A stretch of DNA of 64,000 nt, taken from positions 3,827,001 to 3,891,000 of the forward strand of contig NZ_CP029186.1 of assembly GCF_003096035.1 (NCBI RefSeq), given 5' to 3'. Below, piece by piece: positions 44,649 through 52,597 of this stretch. Both the position numbers and the translations under genes were made by a program. The stretch is from Flavobacterium album (GTDB taxonomy: Bacteria > Bacteroidota > Bacteroidia > Flavobacteriales > Flavobacteriaceae). The notes below the pieces were generated by a model, which saw nothing but the letters and a program-made list of their open reading frames with translations, made no database searches and had not been told where the DNA came from. Every line of letters starts with the position of its first letter. Position 1 is the stretch's first letter.

Positions 44649-44812
44649 ACCACAGAGGAAGCACAGAGTTGCACAAAGAAATTTTCAGTTTGCGCATTCT
44701 GCGTGAATTCACAGAGTTGGGTGTGATATTCCGTATGCTCTGTGGCCTCACACAAAGGTGTCATCTTAAAATCCTTGGCGTAACTCTGTGTCTCTTTGTG
44801 CGGCTCTGTGGT
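44649..44812. repeat. CACAGAG-type intergenic inverted repeat
   Basis: Left arm ACCACAGAGGAAGCACAGAG (44649-44668 and on to 44679) and right arm 44781-44812, whose reverse complement is ACCACAGAGCCGCACAAAGA then GACACAGAGTTA. Inner CACAGAG/CTCTGTG copies lie between. This CCACAGAG...CACAAAG repeat is widespread in Bacteroidetes intergenic DNA by recollection. It occupies nearly all of the gap between the cupin gene and the ArsR gene. Confidence 0.65.
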
Positions 44813-44854
44813 ATAGCTTTAATTTACTTATTAGGCTTTTAAAATTTAAATTGA

Positions 44855-44878
44855 TAAATTTGCATTTTTAAATACATC
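44855..44878 (+). promoter_or_regulatory. -7 element and possible autoregulatory site of the ArsR gene
   Basis: TAAATTTG (44855-44862) is a perfect TAnnTTTG. It is followed by CATTTTTAAATACATC, which is similar to the ATATTTAAATGTAT core of the repeats at 45157 and 45234. A repressor bound here would cover the start site of its own gene. Confidence 0.4.
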
Positions 44879-45151
44879 ATGGATCCAAAAGATATAGAAC
44901 GCATTTCGAAAGCCCTGAGCGACCCTAACCGCCTGAAAATATTGGAGCAGGTTAAGGAACAAGGCAACATGGCCTGTGCCTGTATCATCAATTTCCTCAA
45001 TCTGGCGCAGCCATCCGTGTCGCACCACATCAAACAGCTTACCGACTCCGGCCTCCTTATACCCCACAAGGAAGGAAGAAACATCAGCTATACTATTGAT
45101 AGCGATAAACTCAACAGCTACATCTCCTACCTGCAATCATTCGGGAAATAA
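44879..45151 (+). CDS. ArsR/SmtB-family winged-helix regulator
   Basis: 90 residues. Winged-helix motif ISKALSDPNRLKILEQVKEQG, then MACACIINFLNLAQPSVSHHIKQLTDSGLLIPHKEGRNISYTID. ArsR members repress small operons and release on metal or other ligands. Metal-binding CVC motif in helix 3 is only partly present (ACACI), so metal sensing is possible but not certain. The SDR gene 125 bp downstream is the natural target because the gap contains two operator-like repeats (45157, 45234). Confidence 0.9.
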   Translation: MDPKDIERISKALSDPNRLKILEQVKEQGNMACACIINFLNLAQPSVSHHIKQLTDSGLLIPHKEGRNISYTIDSDKLNSYISYLQSFGK

Positions 45152-45156
45152 AACAC

Positions 45157-45176
45157 ATCGAAATATTTAAATGTAT
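45157..45176. promoter_or_regulatory. Operator-like repeat 1
   Basis: ATCGAAATATTTAAATGTAT; identical at 19 of 20 positions to operator-like repeat 2. It lies where the -33 region of the TACATTTG (45189-45196) promoter would be. Confidence 0.6.
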
Positions 45177-45188
45177 TGATTTAATTAC

Positions 45189-45196
45189 TACATTTG
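45189..45196 (+). promoter_or_regulatory. -7 element for the SDR gene
   Basis: TACATTTG, a full TAnnTTTG match, about 80 bp before the ATG at 45277. No canonical TTG at 17-23 bp: that position is occupied by operator-like repeat 1. Confidence 0.5.
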
Positions 45197-45233
45197 TCTT
45201 GTATTTCGCAGCAGGATTTTCTCAATCAATTAT

Positions 45234-45253
45234 ATCGAAATATTTAAATATAT
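45234..45253. promoter_or_regulatory. Operator-like repeat 2
   Basis: ATCGAAATATTTAAATATAT, containing the perfect palindrome ATATTTAAATAT; the two copies are 77 bp apart in direct orientation (start to start) and flank the TACATTTG element. Confidence 0.6.
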
Positions 45254-45276
45254 AAATAATTTAAATTTAAAGAAAA

Positions 45277-46029
45277 ATGAGTTTACAGTTAGAAGGAAAA
45301 GTAGCCGTTGTAACCGGAGCCAGCAAAGGTATCGGTGCCGGGATAGCCAAAAGCCTTGCAGCAGCAGGCGCGGCAGTAGCCGTTAATTATGTATCGGATA
45401 AAGCTGGCGCGGATAAGACCGTTAACCAAATAACCTCTGAAGGCGGAAAAGCATTTGCCGTTCAGGGCAATACAGGCAATGAAGCCGATGTGCAGCGCAT
45501 TTTTGAAGAGACGCTAAAAAACTATGGAAGGCTGGACATCCTGGTAAATAATGCCGGGGTCTATAAATTTGAGTCGCTGGAAGAGATCAGCCGCGAAGAG
45601 TTTGACAGGCAGTTCGACACCAACGTTTTTGGCCCTATATTAACTACTAAAGAAGCAGCCAAACACTTTGGAGAAAAGGGCGGCAGCATTATAAATGTGA
45701 GCTCGGTTTCGAGCCGCAAAGCAATGCCGGGCGCCGCGGTGTACTCGGCTACAAAGGCATCGCTTGACATGATTTCGGAGACATTTGCCCTGGAGCTTGC
45801 CCCTAAGAACATTCGTGTAAATATAGTAGCGCCGGGCCCTGTTGACACGGAAGGATTTGCCACGCTTGGGTTTAAAGGTACCGACTTTGAACAAGGGATG
45901 ATCGCACAAACCCCGCTGAGGCGCATAGGGCAGCCGGAAGATATTGGCCGCGTAGTTACGTTCCTTGCATCGGACGATTCGGCATGGATCACCGGTGAGC
46001 GCCTTACTACCGCAGGCGGTATGAAATAA
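45277..46029 (+). CDS. Short-chain dehydrogenase/reductase (FabG-like)
   Basis: 250 residues with a classical SDR fold. TGASKGIGAGIA (NAD(P) binding, TGxxxGxG), LVNNAGVYKFES (NNAG), SSVSSRKAMPGAAVYSATKASLDM (catalytic Ser/Tyr/Lys) and APGPVDTEGF are all intact. It is FabG-like by sequence but is not next to fatty acid genes, so it may be a glucose/aldehyde-type oxidoreductase. Its neighbour is an ArsR-family regulator, and the promoter region has two matching operator-like repeats. A terminator follows at once. Confidence 0.94.
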   Translation: MSLQLEGKVAVVTGASKGIGAGIAKSLAAAGAAVAVNYVSDKAGADKTVNQITSEGGKAFAVQGNTGNEADVQRIFEETLKNYGRLDILVNNAGVYKFESLEEISREEFDRQFDTNVFGPILTTKEAAKHFGEKGGSIINVSSVSSRKAMPGAAVYSATKASLDMISETFALELAPKNIRVNIVAPGPVDTEGFATLGFKGTDFEQGMIAQTPLRRIGQPEDIGRVVTFLASDDSAWITGERLTTAGGMK

Positions 46030-46050
46030 AAAGATAAAACAGCAATCATT

Positions 46051-46081
46051 AAACAGGCAGCATTTTCTGCCTGTTTTTTTA
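46051..46081 (+). terminator. Rho-independent terminator after the SDR gene
   Basis: Stem AAACAGGCAG (46051-46060) / CTGCCTGTTT (46068-46077) with a T run. Confidence 0.85.
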
Positions 46082-46113
46082 TTTCAGTTATTTAACAATA
46101 TAACATTCGCCTG

Positions 46114-46144
46114 TTGCAAATCATAAAACTTTTCCTTACTTTTA
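46114..46144 (+). promoter_or_regulatory. Promoter of the rel gene
   Basis: TTG (46114-46116), 20 bp, TACTTTTA (46137-46144); one mismatch in the -7 element. ATG at 46164 follows about 19 bp later. Confidence 0.45.
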
Positions 46145-46163
46145 GTGATATTGAAACGATACT

Positions 46164-48386
46164 ATGACTGAAGTTGATATAGAACAGGAAAACAAGGCGA
46201 TTGCCAAAGAATATAAGGAACTGCTCCGCATCAGTTACCAGACACTTTCGGAAGACGATAAAAAACTGATACGCAAGGCGTTTGACGTTGCCGTTGATGC
46301 GCACAAAGACCAGCGAAGGAAATCGGGTGAGGCCTACATCTTCCACCCTATTGCCGTTGCCAAAATCGTAGCTTCGGAGATTGGTTTGGGAGCTACCTCT
46401 ATTGCCTCTGCCCTGCTTCATGATGTGGTGGAAGATACCGATATCACGGTTGAGGATATCGAAAGGATGTTCAACCCCAAAATCGCGAAGATCGTGGAGG
46501 GGCTTACCAAAATAGCACAGGTTAAGACCGACCAGGAAATATCGATGCAGGCGGAAAACTTCCGTAAAATGCTCCTGACGCTTAATGACGATGTGCGTGT
46601 GATCCTCATCAAGATAGCCGACAGGCTGCACAACATGCAGACGATGGGCTCGATGGCTGATTATAAGCAGGCCAAGATAGCATCGGAAACCTTGTACATC
46701 TATGCTCCGCTGGCACACCGCCTGGGGCTTTATAACATAAAAACACAGCTGGAAGACCTCGGCCTGAAATATACCGAACCCGCCGTTTACAATGACATTG
46801 TAAGCAAAATAAAGGAAACAAAGGAAGAGCAGGACGCTTATATCAAGGCAATTTCGGATATTTTGAAGGCATCGCTGGATGCCGAAGGGATAGAATATAC
46901 CATCAAAGGCAGGCCGAAATCGATCTATTCCATCCGACGGAAAATGCTGGCTCAGGGCGTTACCTTTGATGAAGTGTATGATAAATTTGCTTTGCGCATC
47001 ATCTATAAATCCAGTCCGCATGAAGAAAAATTCCTGGCATGGAAAATCTATTCTATCGTGACCGACCATTACCGCCCGAGCCCAAGCAGGCTGCGGGACT
47101 GGATATCTTCGCCAAAATCGACAGGGTATGAAGCGCTGCATATTACCGTTATGGGCCCAAAAGGCCGTTGGGTAGAGATACAGGTACGAAGCGAGCGCAT
47201 GGACGAAGTAGCCGAGAAAGGATACGCAGCCCACTACAAATACAAACAGGGTGGCGATACCGAAGAGCATGGCCTCGAAACATGGCTCAACCTGCTGAAA
47301 GAAGCTCTGGAGAATTCATCGTCTAATGCTGTTGACTTTGTGGAGGACTTTAAGCTGAACCTTTACGCGAAGGAGATCTATGTGTTTACGCCGAAAGGCG
47401 AGATAAAATCGCTGCCGAAAGGCGCCACCTCGCTGGACTTTGCCTTCAGCATCCACTCGGAGATAGGTATTCGCACACGGGGAACCAGGGTGAACGGCAA
47501 GCTGGTACCGCTGAACCACATCCTGAATAGCGGCGACCAGGTAGAAGTGATCACCTCTCAAAACCAAAAGCCCAACCCGCACTGGCTGGATTATGTGACT
47601 ACCGCCCGGGCAAAGAACAAGATAAAGAACGTGCTTAATGAAAGCACCAAAAAGATAGCTGAAGATGGCAAAGAACTGCTTACGCGGAAACTGCGCCACC
47701 TTAAGATCACGCTCAATGAAGCCACAGTGAACGAACTGGTAAATTACTTTAAGCTGAAAACCAGCCTCGACCTGTTTTATCGTGTGGGCGTAGGTACCAT
47801 AGAGAACCAGCAGCTCAAAGATTTTGCAGCTCTGAAGAGCAACACGTTCATGAACTTCTTTAAGGGGAAGATCAAGCGCACGCCAAACCTTCCGCCGGAG
47901 CAGCTGCATAAAGAAGAGATCAGCCGCAATTACGACCTCCTGGTTTTCGGGAAAAATGAAGATAAGCTTGATTATAAGCTATCCAACTGCTGCAACCCAA
48001 TTCCGGGAGATGATGTGTTTGGGTTCGTGACCATAAATGAAGGCATCAAGGTGCACAAAAAGGACTGCCCTAATGCCATCAGGCTGCAGAGCAACTATGC
48101 CTACCGCATCATCCAGGCCAAGTGGATTGACTCCTCGCAGGAAGAATTTAAGGCTACCCTCAAAATCACCGGTATGGACTCGCTGGGCCTTACCAATGAG
48201 CTTACTAAGGTAATATCCAACAATATGCACGTCAACATACAGAGCATCTCCCTTAGCGGTAACGCGGGTATTTTTAACGGACAGCTTACCGTTGTGGTAC
48301 AAAATAATACCATATTGAAAAAGCTGATGGAGAATATCAAAAAGATAGACGGCATTGATAAAGTGACACGGATTTATAATAATTAG
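46164..48386 (+). CDS. rel: RelA/SpoT family bifunctional (p)ppGpp synthetase/hydrolase
   Basis: 740 residues. HD hydrolase domain with His47, His61, His86-Asp87 (LLHDVVEDT) intact; synthetase domain ~230-370 (FALRIIYKSSPHEEKFLAWKIYS, RLRDWISSPKSTGYEALHITVMGPKGRWVEIQVRSE); TGS domain ~397-460 (IYVFTPKGEIKSLPKGATSLDFAFSIHSEIG); Cys-rich region (NCCNPIPGDDVFGFVT); C-terminal ACT domain ~650-735 (FKATLKITGMDSLGLTNELTKVISNNM). It is the long-form Rel of Bacteroidetes, controlling the stringent response in the cytoplasm. The hydrolase site appears functional, so it should be bifunctional. Confidence 0.95.
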   Translation: MTEVDIEQENKAIAKEYKELLRISYQTLSEDDKKLIRKAFDVAVDAHKDQRRKSGEAYIFHPIAVAKIVASEIGLGATSIASALLHDVVEDTDITVEDIERMFNPKIAKIVEGLTKIAQVKTDQEISMQAENFRKMLLTLNDDVRVILIKIADRLHNMQTMGSMADYKQAKIASETLYIYAPLAHRLGLYNIKTQLEDLGLKYTEPAVYNDIVSKIKETKEEQDAYIKAISDILKASLDAEGIEYTIKGRPKSIYSIRRKMLAQGVTFDEVYDKFALRIIYKSSPHEEKFLAWKIYSIVTDHYRPSPSRLRDWISSPKSTGYEALHITVMGPKGRWVEIQVRSERMDEVAEKGYAAHYKYKQGGDTEEHGLETWLNLLKEALENSSSNAVDFVEDFKLNLYAKEIYVFTPKGEIKSLPKGATSLDFAFSIHSEIGIRTRGTRVNGKLVPLNHILNSGDQVEVITSQNQKPNPHWLDYVTTARAKNKIKNVLNESTKKIAEDGKELLTRKLRHLKITLNEATVNELVNYFKLKTSLDLFYRVGVGTIENQQLKDFAALKSNTFMNFFKGKIKRTPNLPPEQLHKEEISRNYDLLVFGKNEDKLDYKLSNCCNPIPGDDVFGFVTINEGIKVHKKDCPNAIRLQSNYAYRIIQAKWIDSSQEEFKATLKITGMDSLGLTNELTKVISNNMHVNIQSISLSGNAGIFNGQLTVVVQNNTILKKLMENIKKIDGIDKVTRIYNN

Positions 48387-48388
48387 AA

Positions 48389-48763
48389 ATGAAAAAACTG
48401 CTTTTATTACTCCTTGTGCTGGTTTCTCAGCAAACTATTTGTCAGGAAATTGAAATTAATGAAAAGAACCTCAGTAAAAAATGGGTTTTCAGCGATGTTA
48501 TAAATGACAAAAGTGAAGCCGAAAATGCTGAAATGAGGGAAATGCTGGAAGGCACGTCACTTACCTTCAGGGAGGATAAAACCTATACCTTCGATTTTGT
48601 GTCAGAGCTCAACGGTACGTGGACGTTAGACCCTGCTAAAAAAGAGATCACTACGAAAGACAGAAGAGGCACTAACATCTGGCATATCCATTCGTTAACG
48701 AAAGAAAAAGCAGTACTCTCGCGTAATGATGCCCAACAGAAGGTAATTTTTAAGCCTGAATAG
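48389..48763 (+). CDS. Small secreted lipocalin-like protein
   Basis: 124 residues starting 2 bp after the rel stop. Signal peptide MKKLLLLLLVLVSQQTICQ; mature WVFSDVINDKSEAENAEMREMLEGTSLTFREDKTYTFDFVSELNGTWTLDPAKKEITTK resembles the lipocalin-like/DUF families (calycin fold) of small Bacteroidetes proteins. Probably co-transcribed with rel by distance alone. Function unknown. Confidence 0.75.
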   Translation: MKKLLLLLLVLVSQQTICQEIEINEKNLSKKWVFSDVINDKSEAENAEMREMLEGTSLTFREDKTYTFDFVSELNGTWTLDPAKKEITTKDRRGTNIWHIHSLTKEKAVLSRNDAQQKVIFKPE

Positions 48764-48802
48764 CTATTTCCAGAGAAACTTTCCACTTCCCGAAAATTAG
48801 AT

Positions 48803-48810
48803 TATCTTTG
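48803..48810 (+). promoter_or_regulatory. -7 element of the Fur-family gene
   Basis: TATCTTTG, a full TAnnTTTG match; about 19 nt before the ATG at 48830. A TTT at 48780-48782 sits at the -33 position (weak). Confidence 0.5.
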
Positions 48811-48829
48811 CCTGACTGATACTACCATC

Positions 48830-49333
48830 ATGGAAAATAATAAAAACCAGGACATTGTAAAAAATGTCTTCACAAAATTCCTTGAGGATAAAGGCCACAG
48901 GAAAACCCCTGAGCGCTATGCCATCCTCCAGGAAATATACAACAGCCAGGAACATTTCGATATAGAGTCGCTTTATATAAAAATGAAGAACAAGAACTAC
49001 CGTGTAAGCCGCGCAACGCTGTACAACACGATAGAGCTGCTGTTGGATTGCGGCCTTGTGCGCAGGCACCAGTTTGGGCAGAACCAGAGCCATTACGAAA
49101 AATCGTATTTTGACAGGCAGCACGACCATATTATCATGACCGATACAGGAGAGGTGATCGAGTTTTGCGACCCGCGCATCCAGTCGATCAAAAAAACGAT
49201 AGAAGAGATATTTGGCATTGAAATTCACAACCATTCTTTATACCTTTACGGCCACAGAAAAGTGCCTGTTGCTGTAGAAGAGAATGATGTAAAGACCGAT
49301 GCTGAAGCGACACCGGCTGCAAACCAACCCTAA
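48830..49333 (+). CDS. Fur-family transcriptional regulator
   Basis: 167 residues. Fur winged helix ([64 protein letters not shown]), metal region [28 protein letters not shown]. The CxxC zinc motifs of classical Fur are absent (Cys only in LLDCGLV and EFCDPR), typical for Bacteroidetes Fur-type proteins, so structural zinc may be missing. It has an unusual acidic, Ala-rich C-terminal tail ([21 protein letters not shown]). Cannot be assigned to Fur, Zur or PerR. It lies 64 bp upstream of purA. Confidence 0.88.
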   Translation: MENNKNQDIVKNVFTKFLEDKGHRKTPERYAILQEIYNSQEHFDIESLYIKMKNKNYRVSRATLYNTIELLLDCGLVRRHQFGQNQSHYEKSYFDRQHDHIIMTDTGEVIEFCDPRIQSIKKTIEEIFGIEIHNHSLYLYGHRKVPVAVEENDVKTDAEATPAANQP

Positions 49334-49397
49334 CGGATTGGTTTTATTTTTTTACGGAATAACAATAACTACAATAAACAACTAACAACTAAAGAGA

Positions 49398-50669
49398 ATG
49401 ACGGTAGACTTGCTGCTTGGATTGCAATGGGGTGACGAAGGCAAAGGAAAAATTGTTGACGTGCTTACTTCCAAATATGATATTATTGCCCGTTTCCAGG
49501 GCGGCCCTAACGCAGGGCACACGCTGGAGTTTGACGGCATAAAACACGTGTTAAGGACGATACCTTCAGGGATATTCCACAAAAACTCCATCAACATCAT
49601 TGGCAATGGCGTGGTAATAGACCCTGTGGTTTTCCAGAAAGAATTGGAAGGGCTGGAGAAATTCAACATCGACATCAAATCAAGGCTGCTAATCTCCAGG
49701 AAGGCGCACCTCATACTACCTACACACCGCCTGCTTGATGCCGCTTCGGAAGCATCCAAGGGCAAGGCAAAGATAGGCTCTACGCTAAAAGGCATCGGCC
49801 CTACGTATATGGATAAGACCGGCAGGAATGGTATCCGCGTAGGCGATATCGAACTTGCCGACTTTAACGAGCGCTACCGGACACTGGCCGATAAGCACCA
49901 GGCAATGATCGATTTTTATGACGTTTCCTTAGAATACGACCTCGAAGAACTGGAAACAGAATTCTTCACTGCCATAGAAGAGCTTAAGAAACTTAACTTC
50001 ATTGATAGTGAGCAGTACCTGAACAATGCCATGAAAGAAGGCAAAACCATACTTGCCGAAGGAGCGCAGGGTTCGCTTCTTGACATTGATTTTGGAACGT
50101 ATCCATTCGTAACTTCATCGAACACTACTGCTGCCGGAGCCTGTACCGGACTTGGCATTGCACCGAATAAAGTGAAAGATGTGTTCGGTATATTCAAGGC
50201 CTATACTACCCGCGTGGGCAGCGGCCCCTTCCCTACCGAGCTTTTCGACGAAGACGGCGCCACCATGGCCCGTGTGGGCAATGAATTCGGGTCGGTAACC
50301 GGGCGTGCAAGGCGCTGCGGATGGCTGGACCTTGTAGCGCTGAAATATGCAGTGCAGGTAAATGGCGTTACCCAACTGTACATGATGAAAGGCGACGTAC
50401 TTTCGGGCTTCGACACGCTGAAAGTCTGTACCGCTTACGAATACAAAGGGCAGAAAATGGATTACTTCCCGTACAACATCGAGCCGGAAAATGTAACCCC
50501 TATTTTTGTGGAGAAAAAAGGATGGGCAGCCGACCTCACAGGAATGACTACCTACGAAGAACTGCCGGCTGAACTGAAAGAATACATTGAGTTTATCGAG
50601 AAAGAACTGGAAGTGCCTATCAAAGTTGTTTCGGTAGGGCCGGACAGAACACAGACGATAATGAAATAA
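49398..50669 (+). CDS. purA: Adenylosuccinate synthase
   Basis: 423 residues, usual length. GDEGKGK phosphate-binding signature in GLQWGDEGKGKIVDVL at the start; later GPNAGHTLEFDG, AEGAQGSLLDIDFGTYPFVTSSNTTAAG and the GTP/IMP segments (YTTRVGSGPFPTEL, TGRARRCGWLDLVALKYA). It converts IMP and aspartate to adenylosuccinate in purine synthesis, using GTP, in the cytoplasm. The gene is 64 bp from the Fur gene and ends with a strong terminator. Confidence 0.98.
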   Translation: MTVDLLLGLQWGDEGKGKIVDVLTSKYDIIARFQGGPNAGHTLEFDGIKHVLRTIPSGIFHKNSINIIGNGVVIDPVVFQKELEGLEKFNIDIKSRLLISRKAHLILPTHRLLDAASEASKGKAKIGSTLKGIGPTYMDKTGRNGIRVGDIELADFNERYRTLADKHQAMIDFYDVSLEYDLEELETEFFTAIEELKKLNFIDSEQYLNNAMKEGKTILAEGAQGSLLDIDFGTYPFVTSSNTTAAGACTGLGIAPNKVKDVFGIFKAYTTRVGSGPFPTELFDEDGATMARVGNEFGSVTGRARRCGWLDLVALKYAVQVNGVTQLYMMKGDVLSGFDTLKVCTAYEYKGQKMDYFPYNIEPENVTPIFVEKKGWAADLTGMTTYEELPAELKEYIEFIEKELEVPIKVVSVGPDRTQTIMK

Positions 50670-50692
50670 ATGTAATTGATCTTTTGATCATC

Positions 50693-50728
50693 AGACCTGA
50701 CAAGTGTAAAAACCTGTCAGGTCTTTTT
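50693..50728 (+). terminator. Rho-independent terminator after purA
   Basis: Perfect 10-bp stem AGACCTGACA / TGTCAGGTCT (50693-50702, 50715-50724), then TTTTT. Confidence 0.9.
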
Positions 50729-50819
50729 GCGTAAAGCGGCGATCGTTATACTATCAAAATCCTTCTTACGTTTTAACGTAACAATAAAGCGCGGCACAGC
50801 TATTGTGATATTATTTGCG

Positions 50820-50827
50820 TAAATTTG
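50820..50827 (+). promoter_or_regulatory. -7 element for the OstA-like gene
   Basis: TAAATTTG, a full TAnnTTTG match. Its predicted start site (about 50833) lies downstream of the TTG at 50815, leaving TTG at 50845 as the start codon. A TTG at 50803 is 14 bp upstream, shorter than usual. Confidence 0.4.
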
Positions 50828-50844
50828 CATCAAACTTTCAGACA

Positions 50845-52581
50845 TTGAAAAAACTGTTTTTCTTTATCATAAGCCTCATAGCACTATGTGGCACAGCTTC
50901 ATTTGCCCAGGAAAAGAAGAAGATCATTATTGAGAATTCTGATTTTACAGAAATGAACCAAAATGAGGTTCCGGGTGCGGTGATACTTACCGGCAATGTA
51001 AGGATACTGCACGAAGGTGTGAGGATTACCTGCAATAAGGCCTACCATTTTACAGACGAGAATTACATAAAGCTCTTTGGTAATGTAAAGCTGAACCAGG
51101 GCGACTCCCTTTTTATGGACAGCCGCTATGCCGAATACAATGGTGACAAGAAGTTTGCCTTTGCTACCGGCAATGTTGTGATGCGCTCGCCAGATATGAC
51201 CCTTACTACTGATACGATTAACCTTGACCGTACAATCCAACAGGCCTATTATAATACGTACGGCACTATCGTGAACAAGGATAATGTGCTTAAAAGCAAA
51301 TCGGGGCGGTATATTGTAGGGCAGAAAAAATACGAGTTCAGGACGGCAGTAACACTTACGAACCCGAAGCATGTGCTGAAATCGAACAATCTGGATTATT
51401 ACACCAATTCCGGGCATTCTTATGTTTTTGGGCCAAGTACCATTACCAGCAAGGAGGATTATGTTTATACTGAAAAGGGCTTCTACGATACCCGTAAAAA
51501 GCAGGCCAACCTGTATACCAACTCCTATATAAAATATGACACCCAGATCATTAGGGGAGATGAGATGTATTACGACCAGGTCACGCAATTCGCTACGGCA
51601 AAGAACAATGTGAGCGTGACCGATACCGTCAACAAATTCAAGGGTACGGGGCATTATGCCGAAGTGTACCGGGCAAAGGATTCGCTGATGCTGACCAAAA
51701 GGGCGCTGGTGGCAACGCTGGTAGAAGGCGATTCGTTATTTACCCATGCCAAAAAAATGATCATTACAGGAAAACAGGGCAGCAGGATCGTTAGGGGGTA
51801 TAATAATGCGCGGTTCTACAAAACAGACATGAATGGCAAATGTGACTCTATCCATTCGGATGAGGCTAAAGGCCTGACGCAGCTTATCCGCAGGCCGGTT
51901 GTGTTCAACGGGCTCAACCAGATCACCGGCGACGTAATACACCTGATATCCAACAGCAAGACCGAAAAGCTGGATTCTATTAAAGTGCTCAATAACGCCT
52001 TCATTATCCAGAAAGACACCCTCGGTACCGGCTATAACCAGCTTAAGGGCGCTAACCTGTACGGGAAATTTAAGGACAACAAGCTATCGGAAGTCGACCT
52101 CGTAAAGAACACCGAAAAGATATACTTTATGTATGACGACGACGATGAGCTTATCGGTATTGACAAAGGCGTGAGCAGCAGGATACATCTTGATATAGAG
52201 AATAATGAGATCGTGGCAGTAACGTCTTATACCAATATTGAAAGCAACTCCTACCCTGACAAAGACCTTCCGGAGAACGTGCGGAAACTCAGAGGTTTCC
52301 TTTGGCGGGGTGACGAGATCATAAAAAGCAAGGAAGATATTTTCCCTCCCGAAGAACAGGAATTGAATGATAAGATCGTTGCCGAAAGCAAAAAGGAAAA
52401 AGAGCAGGAAGATACCCCTATGGAACCGCTTCCGCAGACGGTAAATTACGACAAAGATCATCCTGCGCCCAAGCCGGCAGCACCTAAACCCGATACCGCA
52501 AAGACAGATACAATAAAGCCTGCTGCCACGGCGAAACCTGAAAAACCGAAAGCAGCACCTAAGAAAAAGCCTAAAAAATAA
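50845..52581 (+). CDS. LptA/OstA-like LPS transport protein
   Basis: About 578 residues from TTG at 50845 (LKKLFFFIISLIALCGTASFAQE signal peptide); a TTG at 50815 would lengthen it by ten residues but sits upstream of the predicted start of the mRNA. It contains OstA-like periplasmic beta-jellyroll repeats (NQNEVPGAVILTGNVRILHEGVRITCNKAYHF, KLFGNVKLNQGDSLFMDSRYAEYNGDKKFAFATGNVVMRSPDMTLTTDTINL) and a Pro/Lys/Ala-rich C-terminus (KPAAPKPDTAKTDTIKPA). It probably bridges LPS between inner and outer membrane as the LptA/LptD relatives do. Stop and next start are 16 bp apart. Confidence 0.85.
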   Translation: MKKLFFFIISLIALCGTASFAQEKKKIIIENSDFTEMNQNEVPGAVILTGNVRILHEGVRITCNKAYHFTDENYIKLFGNVKLNQGDSLFMDSRYAEYNGDKKFAFATGNVVMRSPDMTLTTDTINLDRTIQQAYYNTYGTIVNKDNVLKSKSGRYIVGQKKYEFRTAVTLTNPKHVLKSNNLDYYTNSGHSYVFGPSTITSKEDYVYTEKGFYDTRKKQANLYTNSYIKYDTQIIRGDEMYYDQVTQFATAKNNVSVTDTVNKFKGTGHYAEVYRAKDSLMLTKRALVATLVEGDSLFTHAKKMIITGKQGSRIVRGYNNARFYKTDMNGKCDSIHSDEAKGLTQLIRRPVVFNGLNQITGDVIHLISNSKTEKLDSIKVLNNAFIIQKDTLGTGYNQLKGANLYGKFKDNKLSEVDLVKNTEKIYFMYDDDDELIGIDKGVSSRIHLDIENNEIVAVTSYTNIESNSYPDKDLPENVRKLRGFLWRGDEIIKSKEDIFPPEEQELNDKIVAESKKEKEQEDTPMEPLPQTVNYDKDHPAPKPAAPKPDTAKTDTIKPAATAKPEKPKAAPKKKPKK

Positions 52582-52597
52582 CGGCAGCATTTTAACA

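Noticed and set aside
46092..47270. A 392-codon open frame on the minus strand opposite rel
   Set aside because: The plus strand encodes a complete Rel protein with every motif. The opposite frame has no recognisable domain and reflects codon bias of the sense gene.
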